From Nitrospira defluvii (GTDB taxonomy: Bacteria; Nitrospirota; Nitrospiria; Nitrospirales; Nitrospiraceae), in contig NZ_CAJNBJ010000001.1 of the NCBI RefSeq assembly GCF_905220995.1, positions 620,001-684,000 of the forward strand: a DNA stretch of 64,000 nucleotides, read 5' to 3'. The notes under the pieces are model-generated. The model did no database searches. It worked only from the letters and a program-made list of their open reading frames with translations, and was not told the DNA's origin. This document shows positions 1 to 8,571 of this stretch, piece by piece; position 1 is the first letter of the stretch, and each line of letters starts with the position of its first letter. A program made the position numbers and the translations under genes.

Positions 1-254
1 GCCACGACCGAGGTCCCAACCGCATGGCACAGGGCCTGACAAAGTATCGAGCGACCGGCGTCGGCGACCGGGTGTGAGGCTGCGTGCGTCAGTGCGGGGC
101 AGCGCCCTGTACCGACCGTCCACAAGGCAAGTCCGCAGAGGCACACCGCGATCAACAGTCCCGCTCGGACCGGGTACTGTTGCGCAGATATGCTGCCGCC
201 TATCCGGTGGATGGGCCGCCCACGGGCAAAGGACGCAGGCCTACTCGAACACAT
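1..254 (-). CDS. Small His/Cys secreted or membrane protein, C-x3-C family (3' end beyond window)
   Basis: This open frame starts with ATG at 254, overlaps the end of the upstream receptor gene by 14 bases, and runs off the left edge after about 84 codons. The visible protein has a basic N-terminal stretch and one hydrophobic segment (about residues 31-50). A His-containing part follows (THAASHPVADAG), then a Cys-x3-Cys motif (CQALC). This order matches three other small proteins in the window (12764-13087, 16144-16455, 18955-19260), which carry CAWAC, CSWMC and CAWMC at the same place. The layout recalls DUF2946-type proteins, which are often found beside TonB-dependent copper receptors; that assignment is an inference. 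The overlap with the receptor stop suggests translational coupling. A TTG within the hydrophobic segment is an alternative start. Confidence 0.62.
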   Translation of the reverse strand, partial: MCSSRPASFARGRPIHRIGGSISAQQYPVRAGLLIAVCLCGLALWTVGTGRCPALTHAASHPVADAGRSILCQALCHAVGTSVV

Positions 255-2475
255 ACCGCACGGAGAGACCGCCGAAGACATTGCGGCCGATGAACGGCCC
301 GAACGCCGGTGCATTGGCCGGGTTCAAGGTGGCGAACGCATAATTCTCGTCAAACACGTTTTCCAGTCGGGCAAAGACTTCGATCCCCCAATGTTTGTGC
401 ACCATCGTCTTGTAGCCTCCCTTCAGGTTCGTCACCGTGTAACTCGGATTTTTCTGCCCGTTGAGAGGGGAAGAGGACTCAAGATTCGTATCACTCAGGA
501 AATAGGCGGTCTGGTATTGCCATTCCACCCCGGCAAAGGTGCCGGCCAACAATCCCTGCAGTTGCTCGTACGTCCAGTCGATGACGAGGCGATGCGTGGG
601 CACCCCTGGCAAAGTCTTCCCCGCCAGCTGGACGCCGTTGACGAGGTAGTCGCGAAAACGGTAATCCGCATAGGTATAGGCAAGTTGGATCGTCAGCGGG
701 CGAACCGGCTTATAGGCCAGGCCGACTTCCAATCCGTCGTGGTCGCTCTTGCCCGCATTGCGAAAACAGGGCGCAAAGATATTGCACGGGCCGGTGAAGC
801 CGGTGCTGAAGCGCAGGAGCTCATCGGTGAAATGCTGACGATATAAGGCCACGTCGTAGTAGAACGATTCTCCCACGGCGCCCTTGACGCCGATTTCGTA
901 ATTGGTGGATTTTTGCGGTTGAATGCCCGGGTTCAAACCAGCCCCGCTTGCCGTCAGAGGATTGCGGAATTCCGAGCCGGTCGGCGTTTCGAACGACTGT
1001 CCGACGGTGAGATAGAAATTGGCCCAAGGGACGGGACTGTACCGGATGCCTCCCAGCCCGGTCGTTTGCGCAAAATTCCGGCGGCTGGACGCATCGATGC
1101 CGCCGAACCGGAGATGGTCCTGCACCTTGAAGCGCACCTGGCTGTACCGCACCCCACCGACCAACTCGATCTGCTCGGTGACCTTGAATTCGTTCTGCAG
1201 ATAGACCCCGTCCTGGTTGATCCGTTCCTGCGTAAAGGACTGCAGCGCTCCCGGCGAGCCCAGGACGTTCGCGAAGTTCTTGTTCACCGAGTTTTGATCC
1301 TGCCAGTCGTACCCGACGATCAAGCGGTTCTCATGGCCGAGAATCGGCACGGTATTGGTGTATTTCGCAAAGGCCGCATTTTCAATGCGAGTCAACGTGA
1401 TGAAACTGCTGTTGAAACAGCAGAGCGGGTGGTGCAAGTCGCGCGTGGCGAAAAACCCCGTGACCGTGATCTCCTGATGGTCGCTGATCTGATTGCGATA
1501 GGTGAGGGCCGGGCGAAACCGCTCGTCCTTGCGAAACGGCTTGAACGCCGCGTAGGGCGTATTCGCAGGGAACGTCGCCGGTGGAATGGCGTGCAGGGTC
1601 TGCTGCTGCAGACGCGGGCTGTTCTCGAATTCCGAACGAAAGAGGCTGCCCGGAATGTCACCGTCCATCTGGCCGTAGGTGACGACGAGCGACAGATCCG
1701 AATGATCATTGAAGGTATATTTGAACTTCCCCAGAAAACGCTGATTCCTCGTCACCGATTGATCGCGGTAGCCGCCGTAATCCAGGAATGAATAGTTGGC
1801 CATCCAGCTGAACTTGTCGTTCGCGCCGGCGGCTTTCACCCGGTACTTTGAGAAATCGTACGACCCGAAGACGAACCGGGGCTCGACATAGCGATGGTCC
1901 TTGTTGCCCTCCTCCAACACGTAATTGATCACGCCCGCCGAGGCATTGCCGTACAGGGTCGAATTCGGTCCGCGCAGCACTTCCACACGGGCCACGGCGT
2001 CTAGATCGATCGGCTCCAACCTGGTCTGCCCATCGACTTCGGTAAGCGGGATACCGTCGATCAGGATACGCACGCTCCGGACACCGAACGTGGACTGAAC
2101 GCCGCTGCCGCGAATCGAAATGCGCACGTCGTCAGGGCCGAACCGACGTTCCGTCTGCACGCCCGGCACGATGCGCAACGTTTCATCCACGCCGACAGCC
2201 GGCCGCCCTTGCAGGATTTGCTTCTGATCGATCACCGACACCGCACCGGGCACTTGCGTCAGTTGTTTCGGCGCGCGTGTGGCGGTCACCACGACCGGAT
2301 CCATGATCACCAACGGCGCATCGTCTTCCGCGCGGCTTCGGATTTCCTTGTCATATTCTTCCTGCAGACTCGTGCGTTCCGAACCGGTTCCTTCGTCGGC
2401 GCGCGCGGCGCCGAAGGTCCAGACATTCATCACGATCACGCCGCTGCACAGTAGGAGAGCACCTGTCCGCATCAC
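241..2475 (-). CDS. TonB-dependent outer-membrane receptor 1
   Basis: 744 residues with an N-terminal signal peptide (about residues 1-26) and a TonB-box-like stretch (DPVVVTATR) near residue 60. The plug domain follows, with typical motifs (QGRPAVGVDETLRIVPGV, RISIRGSG, LRGPNSTLYGNASAG), and then a large beta barrel. It would bind a ligand at the cell surface and import it using energy from TonB. The plug resembles FecA-like and generic metal-chelate receptors, but the substrate cannot be read from sequence. Cys-rich loop pieces (HHPLCCFNSS; CNIFAPCF) lie in the barrel. The last residues are YVFE, so the usual C-terminal aromatic is one residue in. It is downstream of an Asp-box propeller gene and overlaps a C-x3-C protein gene, an arrangement echoed near 13 kb. 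Confidence 0.92.
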   Translation of the reverse strand: MMRTGALLLCSGVIVMNVWTFGAARADEGTGSERTSLQEEYDKEIRSRAEDDAPLVIMDPVVVTATRAPKQLTQVPGAVSVIDQKQILQGRPAVGVDETLRIVPGVQTERRFGPDDVRISIRGSGVQSTFGVRSVRILIDGIPLTEVDGQTRLEPIDLDAVARVEVLRGPNSTLYGNASAGVINYVLEEGNKDHRYVEPRFVFGSYDFSKYRVKAAGANDKFSWMANYSFLDYGGYRDQSVTRNQRFLGKFKYTFNDHSDLSLVVTYGQMDGDIPGSLFRSEFENSPRLQQQTLHAIPPATFPANTPYAAFKPFRKDERFRPALTYRNQISDHQEITVTGFFATRDLHHPLCCFNSSFITLTRIENAAFAKYTNTVPILGHENRLIVGYDWQDQNSVNKNFANVLGSPGALQSFTQERINQDGVYLQNEFKVTEQIELVGGVRYSQVRFKVQDHLRFGGIDASSRRNFAQTTGLGGIRYSPVPWANFYLTVGQSFETPTGSEFRNPLTASGAGLNPGIQPQKSTNYEIGVKGAVGESFYYDVALYRQHFTDELLRFSTGFTGPCNIFAPCFRNAGKSDHDGLEVGLAYKPVRPLTIQLAYTYADYRFRDYLVNGVQLAGKTLPGVPTHRLVIDWTYEQLQGLLAGTFAGVEWQYQTAYFLSDTNLESSSPLNGQKNPSYTVTNLKGGYKTMVHKHWGIEVFARLENVFDENYAFATLNPANAPAFGPFIGRNVFGGLSVRYVFE

Positions 2476-2634
2476 ACACCTCAGTCAACCGTCCATCAAT
2501 CAGGGAAACGGCGCGGACTCTAACAAGGCTTCCGGCGAAGCGCTACCGACGTACGCTTACCGATGCAACAGATGTGACAGAAAGACGTAACCGGGGAGAA
2601 CGGACAGGAGAGGCAGAGCCATTCAGAGGCGTCA

Positions 2635-2660
2635 CGGTGAGCCGGAAAGCCAGCTCACCG
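2635..2660. terminator. Stem-loop between propeller gene and receptor 1
   Basis: An 8-bp perfect stem (CGGTGAGC / GCTCACCG) encloses a 10-base loop, 27 bases downstream of the minus-strand propeller gene's stop. No T-run follows on either strand, so intrinsic termination is uncertain. It could instead stabilise the mRNA end. Confidence 0.4.
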
Positions 2661-2686
2661 CAGAATTGAAGCGAAGCGGTGAATGA

Positions 2687-3934
2687 TCACGGCTTGGGGA
2701 GATCCACGCGTCCCTCTTGCACCACGATCTTGTTGGTGGGAAACGCATGTTCGGTCCAGGCCAGGGCGACTCGACCTGATGGGTCAATCGCGACGGTCGG
2801 ATGCTCGGCTTTGGCGCCGGCGCTCAGCGGGATGACCGGCCCGAAGGTCTTCCCCCGATCGGCCGACAGACGAAGGACCACGCGTTTCCGTACGCCGGTC
2901 ACTTCCTCCCATACGGCTGCGACGATCCCGTCTGGGTGAACCGCCAGACGAAGATTGTCGGGCAAGGAATTGGTTGAGGTATGCAACGAGACAGGTTCGG
3001 TAAACGTCCCGGCCCGGTCGTCGGAGGTCGCGAGGTAGATACGGGCCTGCTCGTCGGTCCCTTCCGTGTACCAGCCGACGTAGAGCCGCCCTTGCCGATC
3101 GAAGCCTAACGATGGACCGCGATGCGGACAGGCCGAAAACACCCAATGGTCTTCCCGCACGAGATGCGGAGAACCGAACGTCTGTCCGCGATCGACTGAC
3201 TGCGCCACCACGATATCCCGCACATTCCCGTCGAAGGTCTTCCGCCATACGGCCCAGAGACTCCCGTCCGGCGCAGCCGCCAGCATGGGCCGGCAACAGG
3301 GACAGGCCATGCCGTCCACCGTCATATTGGGCCCAAACGTCGCCCCTCCGTCCCGTGAACAGGTGAACTGCACCGCGGCGCCGCTGCGATCCTTGCCGCG
3401 CCCGTCCAACCACATCACGTAGAGGTCGTTCTCAGGGCCGCGCAACAGATCTTCGAAGGTGTGGGAAATCGGCAACCCGTCGTCGTTGACCTGCACCGGA
3501 GCGGTGAACGTATGGCCCCCGTCACCGGAAGCCGCCACGCGAAGGTCCGATGCGAACATGGCGCCGGGGGTCCGGTTCGGCGTGGACCAGCTCAGCGCAA
3601 CCATGCCGTCTCCTTCGGTGGTCAGTCCCGGAGCCTGATGCAACGCCTCTGGTCCGAGTGCTGCCGAATTGACCTGAACGGCACTGCCCAGCTGACGTGA
3701 TTCTCCCGCGATCTGCCGCATCTTCACGATGCCCTGTTGATCAGGTTTTTCCAGCCAGGCCACATGCAACGTACCGCTTGCATCATATCGAAGAGAGGGA
3801 GGCGACAGGGTAAAGGACCCGGCGGCAACGACCTGCGCCGGAGTCAACGTCACTCCGGGTGCGGATCGAGTCTCTGCGTGAACAAGATTGGGACTCAGCC
3901 AGAGCAGGAACAAGAACCATACACAGAACACCAT
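2687..3934 (-). CDS. Secreted Asp-box (BNR/sialidase-fold) beta-propeller protein with C-x-C-C motif
   Basis: 415 residues with a signal peptide (cleavage near VHA-ETR, about residue 21). At least five Asp-box repeats of the S-x-D-x-G-x-T-F type are visible (SGDGGHTFTAP, SRDGGATFGPN, SVDRGQTFGSP, SADRGKTFGPV and a variant), so it folds as a beta-propeller. I see no sialidase catalytic signature, so the automatic label exo-sialidase would probably be wrong. The central segment MACPCCRPMLAAAPDG carries a Cys-x-Cys-Cys motif that is kept as CVCC in the paralogue at 13634-14944, followed in both by W-R-K-x-F-x-G-N-V-R. Such a motif could bind metal or act in redox exchange; this is inference. The start is supported by AGGAG about 8 bases upstream of the ATG. 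Receptor 1 lies next downstream. Confidence 0.83.
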   Translation of the reverse strand: MVFCVWFLFLLWLSPNLVHAETRSAPGVTLTPAQVVAAGSFTLSPPSLRYDASGTLHVAWLEKPDQQGIVKMRQIAGESRQLGSAVQVNSAALGPEALHQAPGLTTEGDGMVALSWSTPNRTPGAMFASDLRVAASGDGGHTFTAPVQVNDDGLPISHTFEDLLRGPENDLYVMWLDGRGKDRSGAAVQFTCSRDGGATFGPNMTVDGMACPCCRPMLAAAPDGSLWAVWRKTFDGNVRDIVVAQSVDRGQTFGSPHLVREDHWVFSACPHRGPSLGFDRQGRLYVGWYTEGTDEQARIYLATSDDRAGTFTEPVSLHTSTNSLPDNLRLAVHPDGIVAAVWEEVTGVRKRVVLRLSADRGKTFGPVIPLSAGAKAEHPTVAIDPSGRVALAWTEHAFPTNKIVVQEGRVDLPKP

Positions 3935-4055
3935 CGTGACATCTCCTCTGAAGAACGAACAGACCCGTCAGGCAACCCATGCTACGCAGGACAATTCCGC
4001 ACTGTCTACCGACCGCTGCTCACCGCTGCTACATCCATCACGACGCATAAGCGAA

Positions 4056-6029
4056 TCAGTTGAGATATTGGCCAAGGAAGGCCTCTAACTCAGAGAAGAC
4101 GCGTTGCCGATCCTCTTCTCGATGCAAGGCATGGTCGGCCACCGGCAGTTCCACATAGGTGTAGATGGATTTCCCGGAAGACCGTAATGCCTCGGCCAGG
4201 GCACGGCCCTGGGACACTGGGACAGACCGATCCATCAAGCCGTGCATGAGCAGCAGCGGCGTGCGCATCTCCTGCGCATGAAAGACCGGAGAGGTCTCCC
4301 GAAGCCGCTCCCGATCGTTCCACCAGGACCCAATCCGCATTTCCACCATTGGCTTCTGATTGAGATACCAGCGACTGTCGGACACCAGTTCGGGCAAGTC
4401 CGTCACCCCGCCAAGACTGACGGCACAACGATACAGATCCGGCGTCTTCACGACACCCATCAAGGCAGCATATCCACCGTAGCCCGCTCCGACGATGCAG
4501 ATCCGGTTCGCATTGGCGATACCGGAGCGGATCGCATACTGCACCGCGTCGGTCACATCGTCCTGCATCTCCAACCCCCACCGCTGGAAACCGACGCGGA
4601 GCCATTCATCACCGTATCCCTCGGTCCCGCGAAATCGCGGTTCCAGCACGGCCCAGCCGCGACTGGCGAACCACTGAGTCCAATAGTTGAATGCACCGGG
4701 CGATCGCGAGGCAGGGCCTCCATGGGGAAACACGATCATCGGAAGGTGGCGCGGGTCCCGATCCTTGGGAACGGTCAGGAAGACTTGCAGCTCCTTACCG
4801 TCCCGCGCCGTCACGTAGGTCGTGGTGGGAGAAGCGAGCCCAGCCCCCTCCAGATCAGGATACGACTTGCCGAGCAAGACCATGCGGCCGTCGTGTTCGT
4901 CGAAGATCCACCATTGCGGAGGAAGGACGGCACTACTCGCTTTCACGATGTGCAATCGTCCGTCATCACTGCTGCTGTGGATGACATTGACGCGAGCCGG
5001 CAAGGCCCTGTCGATACGAGCCTGCAACCGCTGCGCATCGAAGTCCCAGAACAGCACCCGCTCATCCGCCGGACTGTACCGAACGCCGACGACCTTCTTG
5101 CGTCCAGGCGCGTAGACCAACTCACCGTTCAGATCAAACTTCGGATCGGCGACCACGAGGATACGATCCGCGGTCAGGTCCGTCACGTTGAGTTTAAAAA
5201 TTGCCGCCTTGCCCCGATGTTGATCCCTGACGTACAACCAGGCGGGATCGGCATCGAAGGCCAAGGGAACCAGTCCGGTTTCTTTGGCCAAGTCATAGTC
5301 GGCCAGTTCGCGCCAGAGACTGGACTCCGGCAGCCTGACAATGGCATGCACTGCGGTGTGAAATTGCCCGACCCCAGCCCGCACCCTTCCTGCCCGATCG
5401 GCAATCCAATGTGCAATCGCGGAGGCGTCCGACTTCGAACTGGGGTTCGCCTGGACCAACTGCCGCTCACCGGAATAGACGTCCACCTTGTAGACATCCG
5501 GAGCATTGGGGTGTTCCAGATCCAGGGCGAGCAGCACGTGCCTGGGATCGCCGGGAATCGTGCCGACGAGCTGATCCTGGAATTGAGGGAAGTGTTTCTT
5601 TCCGAAAATCGACGGAAAGGCGCTCTGCTTGAACACATTGGGTATCTGCTCTGTGCCATCGCGATTGACCGCCAACAACCGAGTTTCGATCGAATCGATC
5701 GCGTCTCGCGTGGCGGCGAACCGGATACTCACCAACAGCCGCTCGTCATTGACCCAGCGAAACCAGGTGATGATGTATTCGCGATTGTCCGTCGAGACGA
5801 CACGGTGCACATCTTGTCCGGCAAGGGTTTGGGTATCGAGAAACGTCTGCCCGTCATGGTTGCGGAGCACGGCCAGGTGCCGCCCGGAAGGAGACAGTTG
5901 AATGGATTCAATGCGGGGCAGCGAGGCGAAGGCCGCGGTGGGCAGCGGGGTGGAACCGGACTCGGCGTAGACCGGTACCATGCTCCAGACAAGTAGCCAA
6001 ACAGTGACAAGTCCGTAGATGGCCGGCAC
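4056..6029 (-). CDS. S9 family (prolyl-oligopeptidase-type) protein, nucleophile Ser replaced by Gly
   Basis: 657 residues from a GTG start, with a short signal peptide (cleavage near VYA-ESG). The first 400 residues form a WD/propeller-like region, and the C-terminal 250 form an alpha/beta-hydrolase domain typical of acylaminoacyl-peptidase-like S9 proteins. The nucleophile elbow, normally G-x-S-Y-G-G, reads GAGYGG here. The codon at 4482-4484 is GGC (Gly516), one base away from AGC (Ser). The remaining triad residues are present: Asp600 in HGLMDRSVP and His633 in ADHALHREE. The protein may therefore be a non-catalytic relative, or the base may be a sequencing error. It sits between receptor 2 and a propeller gene in a cluster of envelope genes, where a peptidase or peptide-binding role would make sense. 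Confidence 0.88.
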   Translation of the reverse strand: MPAIYGLVTVWLLVWSMVPVYAESGSTPLPTAAFASLPRIESIQLSPSGRHLAVLRNHDGQTFLDTQTLAGQDVHRVVSTDNREYIITWFRWVNDERLLVSIRFAATRDAIDSIETRLLAVNRDGTEQIPNVFKQSAFPSIFGKKHFPQFQDQLVGTIPGDPRHVLLALDLEHPNAPDVYKVDVYSGERQLVQANPSSKSDASAIAHWIADRAGRVRAGVGQFHTAVHAIVRLPESSLWRELADYDLAKETGLVPLAFDADPAWLYVRDQHRGKAAIFKLNVTDLTADRILVVADPKFDLNGELVYAPGRKKVVGVRYSPADERVLFWDFDAQRLQARIDRALPARVNVIHSSSDDGRLHIVKASSAVLPPQWWIFDEHDGRMVLLGKSYPDLEGAGLASPTTTYVTARDGKELQVFLTVPKDRDPRHLPMIVFPHGGPASRSPGAFNYWTQWFASRGWAVLEPRFRGTEGYGDEWLRVGFQRWGLEMQDDVTDAVQYAIRSGIANANRICIVGAGYGGYAALMGVVKTPDLYRCAVSLGGVTDLPELVSDSRWYLNQKPMVEMRIGSWWNDRERLRETSPVFHAQEMRTPLLLMHGLMDRSVPVSQGRALAEALRSSGKSIYTYVELPVADHALHREEDRQRVFSELEAFLGQYLN

Positions 6030-6238
6030 GGTCTATCCCTACAGTAACCAGGACATGCCCATCCGGGGAGTACCCGACGGATTCTGTTATCACATGTTCG
6101 CCCGACAGCCGTCTATCCCGTTTTTTACGCAAGCGGACGGCGCGAAGGATCGCCTGTTGCCGTATGGCCGGTCTCGCACCACCGTTCGATGCGAGGCTCA
6201 CCTCACGATGAGCCCCGCACCGACACAGGCACGCCGCA

Positions 6239-8497
6239 CTAGAACTTATATTCCACGCCTCCGAAGGCACTGATGCCGAATCCCGGGTTGGCGAACCGGT
6301 TCAGTGAGTCGTTGACCACGACCGCACCGGCATAGGTCTTGTTCGTGAGGTTTCGGCCCTCGGCGAACAAGGTCCAATGCTCATCGATGTTCCAGCCGGA
6401 ACGCAGATTGATCAACGCATACGACGGGTTTTTAATCGTATTGGCATAGTCCGTATAGAAACCGGACAACGACCATTCGACGTTCGGCGCAATCCACCAA
6501 CCGGCAGGATTATCGTACCGCGCTTCCACATTCAGGCTATGTTCCGGCGCGCCGGCGACCGTGTTGCCGTCCTTGGCAATCAAGACATTGGGGCCGCCGA
6601 TCCCGCCGCCTCGCACATCGTCGGTGAACTTGAATCGCGACCAGGTATAGGCCACACGCGTCTGCAAGCTGTCTTCCTTGCCCGGGCCGCCCTGCGCGAA
6701 AAGACCTTTCTTCAGCACCATGGCGCCGCCGGCTTCCACGCCCGTATGGCGCGTGCCATTGGCATTCTGGAAGGTCCCGGTGTTGTTGATGTTGGAGGCC
6801 AGAATCTCCTTCTGCATTTCGAGATTATAGACCGTCACATCCCAGCTGTAGCGCTTATCCGCAGAGGTACCGCGGTGTCCTAATTCCAACTGCCAGGCCC
6901 GTTGCGCATCCAGATTTAAGAACCCGGTGTTCGCGGAACCGTTGGCGTTGAGCGCGGAGAGCAACTCCACGTTGAGCGGCGCCTCATACGACCGGCTGGC
7001 GTTGAAATACAGTTGCGAGGTCGGCGTCGTACGATAGACGAACCCGACCTTCGGACTGATCGCGCCGAAATGTTGCATCGGCTTCTGCGTGCCCGTCAGT
7101 ACAGACGGCGTCGCCGGATTGAACGGATTCCCGGCCGGCCCGAAGTTGTCGATCGTCGCCTCGCGCCCCGTATAGTCCCACCGGCCGCCGATCACGATCG
7201 TGAAGTCCTTGGTCGCATCGAAGGCATCTTCGGCGTAGGCGCCGAAGTACGTCGTCTTGGCCGTGTAATTTTGCGTCATCGCGCCGATGCTACCGTTGAT
7301 GTTCACGAACCGCTGTTGCCGCTGGTGCCCATACCGCGGCTGGAAGCCGGCGACGAAAGAGTTATTCTTTCCGAACAGCGAATTGGAATTCACATACCGG
7401 AACTCACCGCCGACATTGTTATTTTCCTGCCGGATCGTTTGAAAAATCGGGTGGTCGATGAACTGGTTCGAGAAATACGGAATGATTTCGAAATATTGAT
7501 TCGGCGCGAACTCGTTATGGTACGCGATGCCGATCCGTTGCAGCGTGTAGTATCGACCCCAGTTGCAAGCCTGGTTACTGGACACGCAGGCAAAAAACGG
7601 CGGCGCCCCGGGAGGGCTTTGCCCTCCGGTCTGTTGTCGGTTGAAGAAGAGCTGCTGGTTGGTGAGTGAACCGGGAATCCGTTCAGCCACATTGGCTTGC
7701 AGGAAGTAGGCGCGGATTTCCTGATGGTTGCCGAGTTGCAAGCCGATGTTCGCATTGATGCGTTCGCGGGCCTGCTGACTGTTGTCCTGGAAGCCGTCCT
7801 GACGGTTACCCGACACGCTGATGTAGTAGTCCATCGTGGCGCTCATGCTGCCCACCTGAAACGGCTGCAACACCTTGCCGCTGGACACCTGCCCGCTGAC
7901 CATCCCGAAACTGCCGCCGAGCATGCGCATCTGCAAGGTCGAGGCGCTGTAGCCGGTACGCGGCACGAAGTTGATCGCGCCACCGATGCTGTTCGCGCCA
8001 TACCGCAAGGCGTTCGCGCCCTTGTAGACTTCGATACGCTCGTAGGCCAGCAGGTCGATCGATTCAAAGTCGGAAAATCCATCGGCGTCGCCGAAGAAAA
8101 TGCCGTTGATCAAAATATTGATGCCCCGATGATGGAAATTATTGCGCAAGGATGTACCACGGATCTGAAACTGGCCTTCATCGGCCCCGAAACGGGACTG
8201 AAACCGCACCCCCGGCGCGAACTGCAAGACGTCCTGCAAATTTAACGCGCGCGACTCGGTAATCTCCTTTTCCTGTATGAGAATGTTGCTGCCGGGACGA
8301 CGCGCAAATTCCTTCTTCACGTCCTCGACGTTCTCAATCCGTTTGCCGCTGACTTCTACCGGTTCGACCGCGATGACCGGCGCCTCCTGATCTTGCGGCT
8401 CCTCCGCCGCGCGGGCCGCAAGTGGCTGCGCACCTCCCAACACAACGACGGCCAAGAATCCAATTCCGATGCTACTGATGCGATCACGGCACTTCAT
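6239..8497 (-). CDS. TonB-dependent outer-membrane receptor 2
   Basis: 752 residues from the ATG at 8497, chosen because a GAGGGA stretch precedes it and a proper signal peptide (MKCRDRISSIGIGFLAVVVL..., cleavage near ARA-AEE) follows. An upstream in-frame start would add 35 non-signal-like residues. The TonB-box region (PVEVSGKRIENV) is followed by a plug domain with NLQDVLQFAPGV, QIRGTSLRNN and YKGANALRYGANSIGGAINF. The barrel ends in the aromatic residue F (VEYKF). The plug resembles receptors of the FecA/siderophore type; the ligand is not determinable. A surface-loop segment has two Cys (FACVSSNQACNW), as in receptor 3. It lies between the amidohydrolase and S9 genes on the same strand. 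Confidence 0.92.
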   Translation of the reverse strand: MKCRDRISSIGIGFLAVVVLGGAQPLAARAAEEPQDQEAPVIAVEPVEVSGKRIENVEDVKKEFARRPGSNILIQEKEITESRALNLQDVLQFAPGVRFQSRFGADEGQFQIRGTSLRNNFHHRGINILINGIFFGDADGFSDFESIDLLAYERIEVYKGANALRYGANSIGGAINFVPRTGYSASTLQMRMLGGSFGMVSGQVSSGKVLQPFQVGSMSATMDYYISVSGNRQDGFQDNSQQARERINANIGLQLGNHQEIRAYFLQANVAERIPGSLTNQQLFFNRQQTGGQSPPGAPPFFACVSSNQACNWGRYYTLQRIGIAYHNEFAPNQYFEIIPYFSNQFIDHPIFQTIRQENNNVGGEFRYVNSNSLFGKNNSFVAGFQPRYGHQRQQRFVNINGSIGAMTQNYTAKTTYFGAYAEDAFDATKDFTIVIGGRWDYTGREATIDNFGPAGNPFNPATPSVLTGTQKPMQHFGAISPKVGFVYRTTPTSQLYFNASRSYEAPLNVELLSALNANGSANTGFLNLDAQRAWQLELGHRGTSADKRYSWDVTVYNLEMQKEILASNINNTGTFQNANGTRHTGVEAGGAMVLKKGLFAQGGPGKEDSLQTRVAYTWSRFKFTDDVRGGGIGGPNVLIAKDGNTVAGAPEHSLNVEARYDNPAGWWIAPNVEWSLSGFYTDYANTIKNPSYALINLRSGWNIDEHWTLFAEGRNLTNKTYAGAVVVNDSLNRFANPGFGISAFGGVEYKF

Positions 8498-8571
8498 TCC
8501 CTCGCTTCCGATCTGCCCAGACCATTCATGACCATGAATAATGACGGGATGCCGGTTGAGTGCACCACGTA

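Noticed and set aside
2687-3934. Calling the Asp-box proteins true exo-sialidases
   Set aside because: Asp boxes only show the propeller fold; the Arg triad and other catalytic residues of sialidases could not be found.
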